Numbered from the stretch's first letter, positions 1 through 9,577 are shown. The stretch is 64,000 bases of DNA from Massilia pinisoli (GCF_024753285.1 NZ_JANUGW010000031.1:1-64000), one strand, 5' to 3'. Notes: generated by a model not told the origin, from the letters alone. Numbers and translations are program-made.

Positions 1-59
1 TTATTTTTCTGGCACGTTTCTTGATACGTCTACCGTGTCGACACTCACGGAAGGTGGCC

Positions 60-1475
60 ATGGAAAACTATTTCAATGAGATGACGGCCGGCGACTCCGG
101 CGCCGTGCGCGAGCACTACCGCGCATTCGAGGCGTGGTTGCAGCACCAGCCGGCGGACCGGATCGCCCGCAAGCGCGCGGAGGCCGACCTCACGTTCCGC
201 CGCGTCGGCATCACGTTCGCCGTGTACGGGGACGGCGCCGGCACGGAGCGGCTGATCCCGTTCGACACGATCCCGCGCATCATTCCCGCACGCGAGTGGG
301 CCGCGCTGCAGGCCGGGCTGGCGCAGCGCGTGCAGGCGCTGAACATGTTCGTGCACGACATCTACCACGAGCAGAACATCGTCCGCGCGGGCATCATCCC
401 CGCGCAGCAGATCTACCAGAACGCCCAGTACCGCCCAGAGATGCAGGGCATCAGCGTCGCCTCCGACATCTACGCCCACATCGCGGGCGTGGACATCGTG
501 CGCGCCGGCGCGGGCGAGTTCTACGTCCTCGAGGACAATCTGCGCGTGCCGTCGGGCGTGTCGTACATGCTCGAGGACCGCAAGATGATGATGCGGCTAT
601 TCCCCGAGCTGTTCGCACGCCACCGCATCGCGCCGGTCGAGCACTATCCCGACATGCTGCTGGAGAACCTGCGCTCCGTCGCGCCGGCCGGCGTGCTCGA
701 TCCGACCATCGTCGTCATGACGCCGGGGATGCACAACTCCGCCTACTTCGAGCACGCCTTCCTCGCCCAGCAGATGGGCGTGGAACTGGTCGAGGGGAAG
801 GACCTGTTCGTCGACGCGAACGCGGTGTACATGCGCACGATCCGCGGGCCGCGCCGGGTGGACGTCATCTACCGCCGGCTGGACGACGACTACCTCGACC
901 CGCTCGCCTTCCGCGCCGATTCGACGCTGGGCGTGCCCGGCCTGCTGTCCGTGTACCGCGCGGGCCGCGTCACGCTGGCGAACGCGATCGGTACGGGCGT
1001 TGCGGACGACAAGTCCATCTACCCGTACGTGCCGGACATGATCCGCTTCTACCTGGCGGAGGAACCGCGCCTGAACAACGTCCCGACCTGGCAGTGCCGG
1101 CGGCCGGAAGACCTGTCGTACACGCTCGCGCACCTCGACCAGCTCGTCGTGAAGGAAGTGCACGGCGCCGGCGGCTACGGCATGCTGATCGGGCCCGCGG
1201 CGACCAAACAGGAGATCGAGGACTTCCGGCGCCGCCTCGTCGCGCGGCCGGACGGCTATATCGCACAGCCGACCTTGGCCCTGTCGGCCTGCCCGACCTA
1301 TGTCGAGAGCGGCATCGCGCCCCGTCACATCGACCTGCGCCCGTTCGTCCTGTCGGGCAAGACCATCGCGATGGTGCCGGGAGGCCTGACCCGCGTCGCG
1401 CTGCGCGAGGGATCGCTGGTGGTGAATTCGTCGCAGGGTGGCGGCACCAAGGACACCTGGATACTGGAGGAATGA
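60..1475 (+). CDS. circularly permuted ATP-grasp type 2 protein
   Basis: A 471-residue soluble protein of the DUF404/DUF407 circularly permuted ATP-grasp family. Family members are predicted amide- or peptide-bond-forming ligases that use ATP; the substrate is unknown. The body holds the family's typical stretches, such as EDNLRVPSGVSYMLEDR (about residues 157-173), VVKEVHGAGGYGMLIGP near 372-388 and the closing SSQGGGTKDTWIL. I chose ATG 60 (MENYFNEM) because GGAAGGTGG lies just upstream; an upstream ATG at 21 lacks a good binding site. It overlaps the alpha-E gene by four bases and heads the Anbu operon. The partnership with alpha-E, transglutaminase and Anbu genes is known from many Proteobacteria, but its chemistry is not established. 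Confidence 0.9.
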   Translation: MENYFNEMTAGDSGAVREHYRAFEAWLQHQPADRIARKRAEADLTFRRVGITFAVYGDGAGTERLIPFDTIPRIIPAREWAALQAGLAQRVQALNMFVHDIYHEQNIVRAGIIPAQQIYQNAQYRPEMQGISVASDIYAHIAGVDIVRAGAGEFYVLEDNLRVPSGVSYMLEDRKMMMRLFPELFARHRIAPVEHYPDMLLENLRSVAPAGVLDPTIVVMTPGMHNSAYFEHAFLAQQMGVELVEGKDLFVDANAVYMRTIRGPRRVDVIYRRLDDDYLDPLAFRADSTLGVPGLLSVYRAGRVTLANAIGTGVADDKSIYPYVPDMIRFYLAEEPRLNNVPTWQCRRPEDLSYTLAHLDQLVVKEVHGAGGYGMLIGPAATKQEIEDFRRRLVARPDGYIAQPTLALSACPTYVESGIAPRHIDLRPFVLSGKTIAMVPGGLTRVALREGSLVVNSSQGGGTKDTWILEE

Positions 1476-2422
1476 TGCTGAGCCGCACCGCAGACCACTT
1501 GTACTGGATGGCGCGCTACACCGAGCGCGCCGAGAACACGGCCCGCATGCTCGACGTGGCCGTGCAGACGGCTATGCTGCCGCAGTCCGCCGGCGACATG
1601 GAGCAGGCCTGGCGCGCCATGCTCGGCATCTCCGAGCTGCAGGACGCGTTCGACGCCGCCTACGGCACGCTCGACGCGAAGAACGTCATCGCGTTCATGG
1701 CGACCGACGCGGCGAATCCGTCGTCGATCGTGTCGTGCCTCACGGCCGCGCGCGAGAACGCCCGGGCGGTGCGCGGCGTCCTCACCACGGAGGTGTGGGA
1801 AACGCAGAACGCCACGTGGATCGAATTGCGCGACCGCGTGCGCGGCGGTCTCGACGTCGACCCGGGCGAATTCTTCGACTGGGTCAAGCACCGCTGCCAC
1901 CTGGCGCGCGGCGTCACGCTCGGCACCATGCTGGACGACGAGGCCCTCGTGTTCATCCGCCTCGGCGCCTTCCTGGAACGCGCGGACAACACGGCGCGGC
2001 TGCTGGACGTGAAGTATCACGGCGCCGGCGACGGCGCCACGCACGACATCCTCACGCAGCGCGAGTTCTACTACTGGGCGGCGCTGCTGCGCTCCGTGGC
2101 CGGCTTCGAAATCTACCGCAAGGTGTACCGCGACTCCATCACGCCGGCGCGCGTGGCCGAACTCTTGATGCTGCGCGCCGACATGCCGCGCTCCCTGCTC
2201 GCCTGCATGGAGCAGGTCGTCGCGAACCTGAAGGCCGTGCGCAACGATGTCTCCGCCGGCACGGAACGGCTGGCGGGCCGCATGCACGCCGAGCTGCAGT
2301 TCGCGCGCATCGAGGACGTGCTGGCCGCCGGCATCGACGAGACGCTCGGCAAGTTCATGGAAAACATCTACGCGCTGGGCAATGGCATCAGCCGCGATTT
2401 CCTCGTCCCACTGGGAGCATGA
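1472..2422 (+). CDS. alpha-E domain protein (DUF403)
   Basis: A 316-residue all-helical alpha-E protein, starting with the diagnostic MLSRTADHLYWMARYTERAE. The family is helical bundles rich in conserved glutamates and is nearly always encoded beside a circularly permuted ATP-grasp protein. It is thought to assist that enzyme, but no activity is proven. The ATG at 1472 overlaps the upstream stop (ATGA); a second ATG follows directly at 1475 and either could be used. A GGAGG precedes both. The next gene starts two bases after this stop, so the three reading frames are translationally coupled. Confidence 0.92.
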   Translation: MMLSRTADHLYWMARYTERAENTARMLDVAVQTAMLPQSAGDMEQAWRAMLGISELQDAFDAAYGTLDAKNVIAFMATDAANPSSIVSCLTAARENARAVRGVLTTEVWETQNATWIELRDRVRGGLDVDPGEFFDWVKHRCHLARGVTLGTMLDDEALVFIRLGAFLERADNTARLLDVKYHGAGDGATHDILTQREFYYWAALLRSVAGFEIYRKVYRDSITPARVAELLMLRADMPRSLLACMEQVVANLKAVRNDVSAGTERLAGRMHAELQFARIEDVLAAGIDETLGKFMENIYALGNGISRDFLVPLGA

Positions 2423-2423
2423 C

Positions 2424-3236
2424 ATGCACCTGTCCATCCGCCACGAGACCCTGTACCGCTACACCGAGCCGCAGGCCTACAGCATCGAGCAGCTGCACCT
2501 GACGCCGCGCGCCGAACCGCAGCAGCAGGTGCTGTCCTGGCACATCGCGACGCCGGGCCATTGCGCCGCGTATGTGGACGCCTTCGGCAACGCGTCGCAC
2601 ATGCTCACGTTGAACGCGCCGCACGACGCCGTGCGCATCGTCGTCGAGGGCATCGTCGCGACGGTGCCGCTGCCCGGTGGCCGCCTGCGCGCGCACGACA
2701 GCCTGCCGCCGCTGATCTTCACGGTGCCCACGAGCCTGACCCGGCCGACGGCGCTGCTCGCCGACGTCGCGTCGGCATCGCTGCCCGCCCTGGGCAACAA
2801 GGTCGGCACGGACGACCTGCTGCGGCTGGCCGCGCACATCCGCGGTGCGGTCGCGTACCAAACGGGTGCCACCCACGTGGCCAGCACGGCAGCCGAGGCG
2901 ATGCAGCTCGGCGCCGGCGTCTGCCAGGACCATGCCCACATCTTCCTCGCCTGCTGCCATGCGCACGGGATACCCGCGCGCTACGTGTCCGGCTACATCG
3001 ACCCCGGCTCGACGGGCCATGCGGCCAGCCACGCCTGGGTCGACGCGTGGGTCGAGGATCCCGACTTCACGGGCTGGGTCAGCATCGACGTCACCCATGC
3101 GCACCTGATGACGGACGGGTATTGCCGCCTCGCGATCGGACGCGACTACGAATCGGCGGCGCCCGTGCGCGGCATGCGGCGCGGCGGCGGCGACGAGATC
3201 ATGCGCGTCGAGGCGCAGATCGTCCCCGTCCAGTGA
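2424..3236 (+). CDS. transglutaminase-like cysteine peptidase/transferase
   Basis: A 270-residue protein of the bacterial transglutaminase-like family. It has an N-terminal beta domain (about 1-80, starting MHLSIRHETLYRYTEP) followed by a transglutaminase core. The likely catalytic Cys lies in GAGVCQDHAH, the His in ASHAWVDAWV and the Asp in WVSIDVTH, giving the Cys-His-Asp triad expected of the fold. No signal peptide is seen, so it probably acts in the cytoplasm. It is the third gene of the operon. Family members may cleave or transfer amide bonds made by the ATP-grasp partner; this is inference from gene neighbourhood. Confidence 0.9.
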   Translation: MHLSIRHETLYRYTEPQAYSIEQLHLTPRAEPQQQVLSWHIATPGHCAAYVDAFGNASHMLTLNAPHDAVRIVVEGIVATVPLPGGRLRAHDSLPPLIFTVPTSLTRPTALLADVASASLPALGNKVGTDDLLRLAAHIRGAVAYQTGATHVASTAAEAMQLGAGVCQDHAHIFLACCHAHGIPARYVSGYIDPGSTGHAASHAWVDAWVEDPDFTGWVSIDVTHAHLMTDGYCRLAIGRDYESAAPVRGMRRGGGDEIMRVEAQIVPVQ

Positions 3237-3291
3237 GCGCGCCGCGAGCAGGTAGAATGGCGCCTTTCCCGAACCGCAACGGATATCGTCG

Positions 3292-4167
3292 ATGACTTAT
3301 TGTGTGGGCATGCGCCTCAACGCCGGCCTCGTGTTCCTGGCCGATACACGCACCAACGCCGGTGTCGACCAGGTGGGTATGTTCCGCAAGCTGAGCGTCT
3401 TCGAGAATCCGGGCGACCGGCTGATGGTCATGATGACCGCCGGGAACCTGTCGATCTCGCAGGCCGTGCGCCAGATCGTGTCGAGCCACGTCGGCGCCGA
3501 CGGCATGACGATCTGGAACGCGCCGGACATGTTCGAAGCCGCGCGCATCGTCGGCGAGGCCGTGCGCACGGTGCACCGGCAGGAAGCGGGCAAGCTGGCG
3601 GAACACGGCGTCGACTTCAACATCAGCATCGTGTTCGGGGGCCAGGTCCGGGGCGAACGGTGCCGCATGTTCTACGTGTATTCGGCGGGGAACTTCATCG
3701 AGTCGCACGACGAAAACCCCTATTTCCAGATCGGCGAGGCGAAGTACGGCAAGCCGATCATCGACCGCGTGATCACCCCGCGCACGTCGCTCGACGACGC
3801 GGCAAAATGCGCGCTGATCTCGATGGATTCGACCTTGCGTTCGAACGTCTCCGTCGGGCTGCCGCTCGACCTGCTCGTGTACGAAGACGGCAGCCTGGCC
3901 GTCACGCGCTTCGTCACCATCGACGAGAACAACCAGTACTTCCAGCTGCTGCGCAACACCTGGGGCCAGCAGTTGAAGTCGGTGTTCGAGGGCATCGCGC
4001 CACCCGTCTGGGACGCGGTGCCCGGACCGGAGAGCGACGCGCCCTCGTCCGCCAACCTGCACAGCCGGCCCGTGCGCGTGGCGCCGCCCCCCGGCGTGGC
4101 CGCGGCCGGGACGGCGGCGCCGCTGCAGTCGCTCGCCGAGCAGCCCGTCCCGCCCGTGCAGCGGTGA
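3292..4167 (+). CDS. Anbu proteasome-type peptidase
   Basis: A 291-residue Anbu (ancestral beta-subunit) protein, an Ntn-hydrolase related to HslV and 20S proteasome subunits. It begins MTYCVGMRL. Removal of Met exposes Thr1, and in that numbering LADTRTNAG gives Asp17 and MFRK gives Lys32, matching the proteasomal Thr/Asp/Lys site. Anbu proteins self-assemble into open helical rings; the substrate is unknown. The C-terminal 45 residues or so (rich in Ala, Pro and Val) extend beyond the usual Anbu core and look disordered. It lies 55 bases after the transglutaminase gene in the same orientation, the typical Anbu arrangement. Confidence 0.93.
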   Translation: MTYCVGMRLNAGLVFLADTRTNAGVDQVGMFRKLSVFENPGDRLMVMMTAGNLSISQAVRQIVSSHVGADGMTIWNAPDMFEAARIVGEAVRTVHRQEAGKLAEHGVDFNISIVFGGQVRGERCRMFYVYSAGNFIESHDENPYFQIGEAKYGKPIIDRVITPRTSLDDAAKCALISMDSTLRSNVSVGLPLDLLVYEDGSLAVTRFVTIDENNQYFQLLRNTWGQQLKSVFEGIAPPVWDAVPGPESDAPSSANLHSRPVRVAPPPGVAAAGTAAPLQSLAEQPVPPVQR

Positions 4168-4391
4168 TCCGCCTCCCGGCGCCCGCCTGATCGCCCGGGA
4201 GCGATGAATTTTTCATCGCGACCGATATCCGGTTCGGCATCGCCTCACGTCGGTTAGTTGCAAATAGACCGGCGCGGCCGTGTGCGAGCCGGCCAACGTC
4301 GCCTTGTGGTGCGAAAAATCCTTGGAATAACAAGCACTTGCGCTCCAATCCCTTCAGCATGCCGTGCGCCACGCAGCGGCACCCGGCCGTT

Positions 4392-4420
4392 TTGACAGCG
4401 CTACCACGGATCGCCTACAT
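4392..4420 (+). promoter_or_regulatory. promoter with embedded LacI-type operator before GH43
   Basis: TTGACA (4392-4397) and CTACAT (4415-4420) are separated by 17 bases, a sigma70-like promoter 31 bases before the GH43 start. TGACAGCGCTACCA (4393-4406) is a near-palindrome of the LacI-family kind (centre GC|GC) overlapping the -35 box and spacer, so a bound repressor would block polymerase. The same GCGCTACCA half occurs before the GH31 and GH2 genes. Confidence 0.6.
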
Positions 4421-4451
4421 TGCCGGTTGACCTGATTGCCACCGGACCCAC

Positions 4452-6509
4452 ATGACCCCACCTCGCCCCTATCTTGCCGCAGCGGCCCTTGCCGTGTTCG
4501 CGGCCATCGCCTGCATGAGCGCGCCCGCCCGCGCGCAGGAGGAAGCCCGCCCCGCCACCGGCCTGTCGACGGCAACGTGGACGGCCGACAACGGCAACGG
4601 CACCTTCACGAACCCGCTGTTCTACGACGAATTCTCCGACCCGGACCTGATCCGCGTGGGCGACTGGTTCTACCTGACCGGCACCACGATGCACGCGATG
4701 CCGGGCCTCCCCGTGCTGCGTTCGCGCGACCTCGTGAACTGGGAATTCCTGAGCTATGCCGTCGACAAGCTCGACTTCGGCCCCGCCTACCGGCTCGAGG
4801 ACGGCAAGAGCATCTACGGCCAGGGCATCTGGGCGCCGAGCCTGCGCTACCGGAACGGCACGTTCTACATCTTCAGCAACGTGAACGGCCGCGCCACGCA
4901 AGTCTTCTCGGCCACCGATCCGCGCGGGCCGTGGACGCGGCGCGAGATGACGCGCAGCCTGCACGACCTGTCCGTGCTGTTCGACGACGACGGCAAGGCC
5001 TGGGTCGTGTGGGACCACCAGCGCATGCACATCGCCCAACTGACGGACGACCTCACGGACATCGTGCCCGGCACGGAAAAGGTGGTGTTCGCGCAGGACG
5101 CCGGGATGGGCGAAGGCGCGCACTTCTACAAAATCCAGGGCAAGTACTACATCCTGTCCGCCAACTACGCGGGAGGCTTCCGCATGCCGGCCGCGCGCGC
5201 GGACAAGGTCGACGGGCCGTACGAAGTGAACCAGGCCATCAGCCGCGACGAGGACTTCGGCATGGCCAAGGGGTACCGCCTCGCGGACAACAAGACGCCG
5301 ACGGCCATCGTGCCGCCCGATCCGTCCGCGCGCAACGCCAACTCGCTGCACCAGGGCGGGATCGTGCTGACGCCGGCCGGCGAATGGTGGGGCTTCTCGA
5401 TGCAGGATTTTAATTCCGTCGGCCGCCTGCTCAGCCTCGCACCGATCACGTGGAAGGACGGCTGGCCGTACTTCGGCCTGCCCGGCAACCTGGGACGCAA
5501 CCCGCGCACGTGGGTCAAGCCGAAGACGGCTGCGACCTCCCCCGTCACGGTGCCGTATGCGCGCAGCGACGATTTTTCCGCGCCTGCGCTGCAACCGGTC
5601 TGGCAGTGGAACCACGTACCCGTCGACGGCCAATGGTCGCTGACGGAGCGGCCCGGCTTCCTGCGGCTGCACGCGCTGCCCGCGACGTCGTTCTGGCAGG
5701 CCCGCGACAGCCTGACGCAACGCGCCATCGGCCCGCGCTCGTCGCCGACGGTCACGTTGGACGCATCCGGCCTCGCCGATGGCGACGTCGCCGGCCTCGC
5801 CCTCCTGAACCTGCCGTATGCGACGCTGGGCGTGGAAAAGACGGCCACCGGCCTGCAGCTGGCGCTGTACGACCAGGCGCGCGACCGCACCGTGCGCGTG
5901 CCGCTGCCCGCGGGCGCCACGCGCGTGATGCTGCGCGCCGACTGCGATTTCCTCACGGAGCAGGCCCACTTCTCGTGGTCCGTGGACGGGAAGACGTTCA
6001 CGCCGATCGGCGAACCGTTCACGATGGTGTTCCAGCTGAAGACGTTCCAGGGCGTGCGCTATGCCCTCTTCAATTACAACCAGGCGGGCAAGGCCGGCGG
6101 CTACGCGGACTTCGACAGCATCGACGTCTACCAGCCGAATCCGCACGGGCTGATGCGCGCGATCCCGGTGGGCCAGCGTATCCGGCTCGCGGAATTCAAG
6201 TCCGGCCGCCAGGTGGCGTCGTATCGCGTGAAGGATATGGGCCAGGGCCGCGTGGCACTGCAATCGGGCGCGGCCTGGGCCAGCGTCGACGCGAGCAGGC
6301 GCGTGGCCGCGCGCAAGGGGCAGCCCGGCAACGCGGAGAGCTTCCAGTGGATCGAGACGCCGACGGGGGAACTCGTGCTGATGTCGCTCGTCACGAACCG
6401 CTTCCTGCGCGTCGATCCGGCCACGCACGCGCTGCGCGCGGACAGTCCGGGGCCGCTGCCGGATGGGAGCGATGGCGTGAGGTTCACGTGGACCACCGCT
6501 GGTCGCTGA
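4452..6509 (+). CDS. secreted GH43 glycosidase (beta-xylosidase/arabinofuranosidase type)
   Basis: A 685-residue exported enzyme. A signal peptide (about 1-29, cleaved after ARAQ) precedes a five-bladed GH43 propeller. The three GH43 carboxylates are visible: base Asp63 in FSDPDLIRVGD, pKa-tuning Asp172 in LHDLSVLFDDDGK, and acid Glu221 in GEGAHFYKI. A concanavalin-like beta-xylosidase C-terminal domain follows (about 375-560), then a further beta-rich tail. Family members release xylose or arabinose from xylan, arabinoxylan or xyloglucan side chains; the exact substrate cannot be read from sequence. It is preceded by a LacI-type operator, so it is probably sugar-induced, and it is followed by a small secreted protein gene 16 bases on. 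Confidence 0.9.
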   Translation: MTPPRPYLAAAALAVFAAIACMSAPARAQEEARPATGLSTATWTADNGNGTFTNPLFYDEFSDPDLIRVGDWFYLTGTTMHAMPGLPVLRSRDLVNWEFLSYAVDKLDFGPAYRLEDGKSIYGQGIWAPSLRYRNGTFYIFSNVNGRATQVFSATDPRGPWTRREMTRSLHDLSVLFDDDGKAWVVWDHQRMHIAQLTDDLTDIVPGTEKVVFAQDAGMGEGAHFYKIQGKYYILSANYAGGFRMPAARADKVDGPYEVNQAISRDEDFGMAKGYRLADNKTPTAIVPPDPSARNANSLHQGGIVLTPAGEWWGFSMQDFNSVGRLLSLAPITWKDGWPYFGLPGNLGRNPRTWVKPKTAATSPVTVPYARSDDFSAPALQPVWQWNHVPVDGQWSLTERPGFLRLHALPATSFWQARDSLTQRAIGPRSSPTVTLDASGLADGDVAGLALLNLPYATLGVEKTATGLQLALYDQARDRTVRVPLPAGATRVMLRADCDFLTEQAHFSWSVDGKTFTPIGEPFTMVFQLKTFQGVRYALFNYNQAGKAGGYADFDSIDVYQPNPHGLMRAIPVGQRIRLAEFKSGRQVASYRVKDMGQGRVALQSGAAWASVDASRRVAARKGQPGNAESFQWIETPTGELVLMSLVTNRFLRVDPATHALRADSPGPLPDGSDGVRFTWTTAGR

Positions 6510-6525
6510 CGGACCGGGGGCGACG

Positions 6526-7092
6526 ATGCGCACATCGAACCTGACCCGGTGGCTGACGATGCCGCTGTTGTCGTGCGCGTTGGCGGCGCAGGCCATTCCC
6601 CCGCCGCCACCGCCGCCGCCGCAACTGGGGGAAGCGCAGATGACCGTGACCGTCCGTCTCGTCCAGGCAAGTCATGGACGCGTGAGCAAGATGACGCCGC
6701 TCTGCGAGGTCAGCGGCACCATCCCCATCTTCGCTGGCGACGGCTACCCCGCGCAGTTTCATACCCGGGAGATCTGGGGTTGCACGATGCGGTGGAAAGG
6801 ACAGCGCCTGCAGGTATCGGTGCAAGGCGCGGCGGCAGTCGGGCGCGGTTCTGTGACCTTCGCGACGGCGAGCGTCAGCGTCGTGCCGCCGGATGCCGCT
6901 CCTCTTTGTCCCGGCATGTGCGGGCTGCAACCGCTGGCCGATTCGAGCGGCAAGGTCAAAGTGAGCGGCACGCCCCGGTCGCTGACGTTCGGACTGGCGC
7001 CGAACCCCGTGTCCTTGTTGAACGCGAGGCCGACCGTGTGGCTCGAAGCCAATGTGACCATCACCCGACCGATCCCCGAACACCGTCGATAA
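6526..7092 (+). CDS. small secreted protein of unknown function
   Basis: A 188-residue protein I do not recognise. It starts with a clear signal peptide (MRTSNLTRWLTMPLLSCALA, cleaved near AQA), then a run of eight prolines (residues 25-32), and then a beta-rich region with four cysteines (two in a PLCPGMCGL context) that could form disulphides in the periplasm. The ATG at 6526 follows GGGGGCGACG, an acceptable binding site, and lies 16 bases after the GH43 stop, so the two are probably co-transcribed. An overlapping frame that begins at 6549 has no signal peptide and the composition of a shadow frame. Confidence 0.6.
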   Translation: MRTSNLTRWLTMPLLSCALAAQAIPPPPPPPPQLGEAQMTVTVRLVQASHGRVSKMTPLCEVSGTIPIFAGDGYPAQFHTREIWGCTMRWKGQRLQVSVQGAAAVGRGSVTFATASVSVVPPDAAPLCPGMCGLQPLADSSGKVKVSGTPRSLTFGLAPNPVSLLNARPTVWLEANVTITRPIPEHRR

Positions 7093-7150
7093 AAAAGAAG
7101 CGGCCGCGGGACAGCCGCTCCGTGAGTGCCGGGCCGCCTTATTCGCGCAG

Positions 7151-7218
7151 CATGCCTCGGCCGATGCCCCCGAGGCATGAAAAAAAACGCCGTCCCGGCA
7201 TCCCCGGGACGGCGTTTT
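7151..7218 (-). terminator. bidirectional terminator hairpins between convergent genes
   Basis: A perfect 15-base-pair stem (7184-7198 with 7204-7218, loop CATCC) is followed on the minus strand by seven T, a strong intrinsic terminator for the GH31 gene. Next to it lies a second perfect 10-base-pair stem (7151-7160 with 7170-7179). Read from the plus strand, the A-rich left and T-rich right ends of the large stem could also stop the GH43 transcript. Confidence 0.8.
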
Positions 7219-7234
7219 ACGTGAAGCGCCGTGC

Positions 7235-9577
7235 TTACTTGCCGACGACTTTCACGAGGCTGGAGACGTTCTTGGCCACGTTGGCATCGCCACCGCTGGC
7301 CTCGAGCTTGCCCGCACCGTCGTTCCAGTGCAGGCGCGTCGTCGTGCCCTTGCCCTTCTCGTAGTCGTACGAGACACCGTCGTCGTCGTACAGGTCGAAC
7401 GTGCCGTCGCGGCCCGGGTAGACCTTGATGTGGGCGATGCCCTGCTTCGTCGCCGTCGACTGGATGTCGGTGCCGAACGGGACGATCGAGCCGGCCTTCA
7501 CGAACACGGGGATCTGGTCGATCGGCGATGCGACCTTGACCCACTGGCCGCCCGCGACTTTTTCATCGGTCCAGAAGTTGTACCAGTCGGTGCCGGCCGG
7601 CAGGTAGACGCTCTTCTCCGTCTGGCCCTGCTCCGTCACCGGCGCCACGAGGAACGCGGGGCCGAACATGTATTCGGTGCCGATGTTCGCGACGTTCGGA
7701 TCGTGCGGGAAGTCCATCCACAGGGCGCGCATGAACGGGGCGCCCGTGTCGTGCGTGAACTTGGCCTGGCTGTAGATGTACGGGATCAGCTGGTAACGCA
7801 GCGTGTCGTAGCGGGCCATGACGGCTTCCGCCTCCTTGCCGAACGCCCAGATCTCGGTGCGTTTGCGGTCGCCGTGCAGGCGCAACGTGGGCAGGAAGGT
7901 GCCGTACTCGAACCAGCGGGTCAGCAGTTCCGGATAGTCGTTGTACTGGCCGACGACGTCACGCGCATCGGACGGATCGAGCAGCGGCGGCTTGGTGGCC
8001 GTCGTCGAACCCGGCAGGCCTTGCCAGCCGCCGATGTCGTTGCCCCACAGCGCGATGCCGGATGCCGTCATGTTCAGGCCCGTCGGGATCTGGCGCTGCA
8101 GCGCTTCCCACGTCGGGTTGACGTCCGACGACCAGAACAGCGCACCCGTGCGCTGCGAGCCGAGGTAGGCGGCGCGCGACAGGATCAGCACGCGCTTGTT
8201 CGGCTTCCACGCACGCATGTTGTCCGCCACGCCTTCCACGTGCAGCAGCGGGAACAGGTTGTGGTAGCGGTCGCCCGACCCGATCGAGTAGAAGAAGCCA
8301 TCCGGCACGAGGTCGGGTTCCGTCTCGTCCAGCCACGGGTAGTCGAAGCCGTGCGACAGGATGTTGTCGCGCGACTTCTCCCAGAACCACTGCCGTGCTT
8401 TCGGATTCGTCGCGTCGATCAGGCCACCGGTGCGGTCGGAACGGAACGGCAGGCCGTCGACCGTCTTGCCGTCCTTGTCCTTCAGCAGATAGCCCTTCGC
8501 ATCGAGCTCACTGAAGTAGCGGCCGGCCGTCTCGAAGCGCGGCCAGATCGAGACGATCGACTGCATCCCCATGTCGTGCAGCTTCTTGTTCATGCCGTCC
8601 GGGTCCGGGAACTCGGCCGGGTTGATGTCCATCTGGCCCATGCGGGTCCAGTAGAACCAGTCGACGACCATCACGTCGAGCGGGTATTTTTTCTGGCGAT
8701 AGGTGTCCGCGACGCGCAGCACTTCTTCCTGGCTCGAGTAGCGCGCCTTCGACTGGATCAGGCCGAACGCGGCCTTCGGCGGGATCGGCGTCTTGCCCGT
8801 CACGCGCGCATAGCCCGAGTAGATCTCGTCCGCCGTGTTGCCCGTGATGATGAAGAACGACACGCGCTCGCCCACTTGCGACTGGAAGCTCGTGCGGCCG
8901 TGGATGCCGGCGTTGAAGCGCGTGGCCGACGGGTTGTCCCACACGATGCCGTAGCCCTTCGACGACACCATGAACGGCACGCACACGGTCTCGCCCGTCG
9001 GCGCGTCGTACCAGTGCTTGCAGTCGAGCGTGCGGCCGCGCAGGTCCAGCGGGCCCGTCGACTCCTGGTTCTGGCCCATGCCGTAGTAGTGCTCGTCGGG
9101 GGCGGCGGCGAACGACGCGCCGACCTGGTACGTCTTCTCGCCGGAGACGGTCTGCGGCGACATCTCCCAGCCCTGCATCTCGAGGACCTTCTCGCCCTTC
9201 GCATTCGTCACCTGCAGGCCGACCGGGGCCAGCGACGGCGCGAAGTATTTTTCCGGCTGGCTCGGCGTGCGCGCGGGCGGGGCCGCGTTCACGTGCACGG
9301 TCATCCCGTTCGACGTGAACGTGTCGCCATCCTTGCCGGCCGCGTGGCGGAACGCGCCGTTGTCGGCGTGCTTGGCCAGGATGCCGTAGCCCGGCCCCTT
9401 CAGGACTTCGTCCTTGTCGACGGCGATCGTCACGTGGACGACGTTCGGGCCGTACGCTTCCACCGACACCCAGGCACCGTTACGGTCCAGCGTGGTCAGT
9501 GGGGCGGCGAAGGCCGCGGGTACGAAAGCGAGCGCCGATGTTAGCGCAATCAGCATGCGGTGCGGGGTAAGTCTCAT
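7235..9577 (-). CDS. secreted GH31 alpha-xylosidase/alpha-glucosidase
   Basis: A 780-residue exported GH31 enzyme. A signal peptide (1-24, ending AAFA) is followed by the N-terminal beta domain, the catalytic barrel (about 260-600) and C-terminal beta domains. The nucleophile is Asp417 in YPWLDETEPD and the acid/base Asp485 in FWSSDVNPTW. The DETEPD context resembles alpha-xylosidases and related transglycosidases rather than plain maltases, which fits a xyloglucan region where it would remove xylose side groups; alpha-glucosidase activity is not excluded. The ATG follows GAGGA. It runs convergently to the GH43 operon and ends in a strong terminator. Confidence 0.9.
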   Translation of the reverse strand: MRLTPHRMLIALTSALAFVPAAFAAPLTTLDRNGAWVSVEAYGPNVVHVTIAVDKDEVLKGPGYGILAKHADNGAFRHAAGKDGDTFTSNGMTVHVNAAPPARTPSQPEKYFAPSLAPVGLQVTNAKGEKVLEMQGWEMSPQTVSGEKTYQVGASFAAAPDEHYYGMGQNQESTGPLDLRGRTLDCKHWYDAPTGETVCVPFMVSSKGYGIVWDNPSATRFNAGIHGRTSFQSQVGERVSFFIITGNTADEIYSGYARVTGKTPIPPKAAFGLIQSKARYSSQEEVLRVADTYRQKKYPLDVMVVDWFYWTRMGQMDINPAEFPDPDGMNKKLHDMGMQSIVSIWPRFETAGRYFSELDAKGYLLKDKDGKTVDGLPFRSDRTGGLIDATNPKARQWFWEKSRDNILSHGFDYPWLDETEPDLVPDGFFYSIGSGDRYHNLFPLLHVEGVADNMRAWKPNKRVLILSRAAYLGSQRTGALFWSSDVNPTWEALQRQIPTGLNMTASGIALWGNDIGGWQGLPGSTTATKPPLLDPSDARDVVGQYNDYPELLTRWFEYGTFLPTLRLHGDRKRTEIWAFGKEAEAVMARYDTLRYQLIPYIYSQAKFTHDTGAPFMRALWMDFPHDPNVANIGTEYMFGPAFLVAPVTEQGQTEKSVYLPAGTDWYNFWTDEKVAGGQWVKVASPIDQIPVFVKAGSIVPFGTDIQSTATKQGIAHIKVYPGRDGTFDLYDDDGVSYDYEKGKGTTTRLHWNDGAGKLEASGGDANVAKNVSSLVKVVGK

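Noticed and set aside
4401-6596. Long open frame on the minus strand opposite the GH43 gene
   Set aside because: Same reasoning: low-complexity Arg/Ala/His-rich translation, no ribosome site, and a clear GH43 gene on the other strand.
6549-7364. 271-codon plus-strand frame overlapping the small secreted protein
   Set aside because: No signal peptide, no motif, shadow-like composition, and it runs through the terminator hairpins into the GH31 gene.
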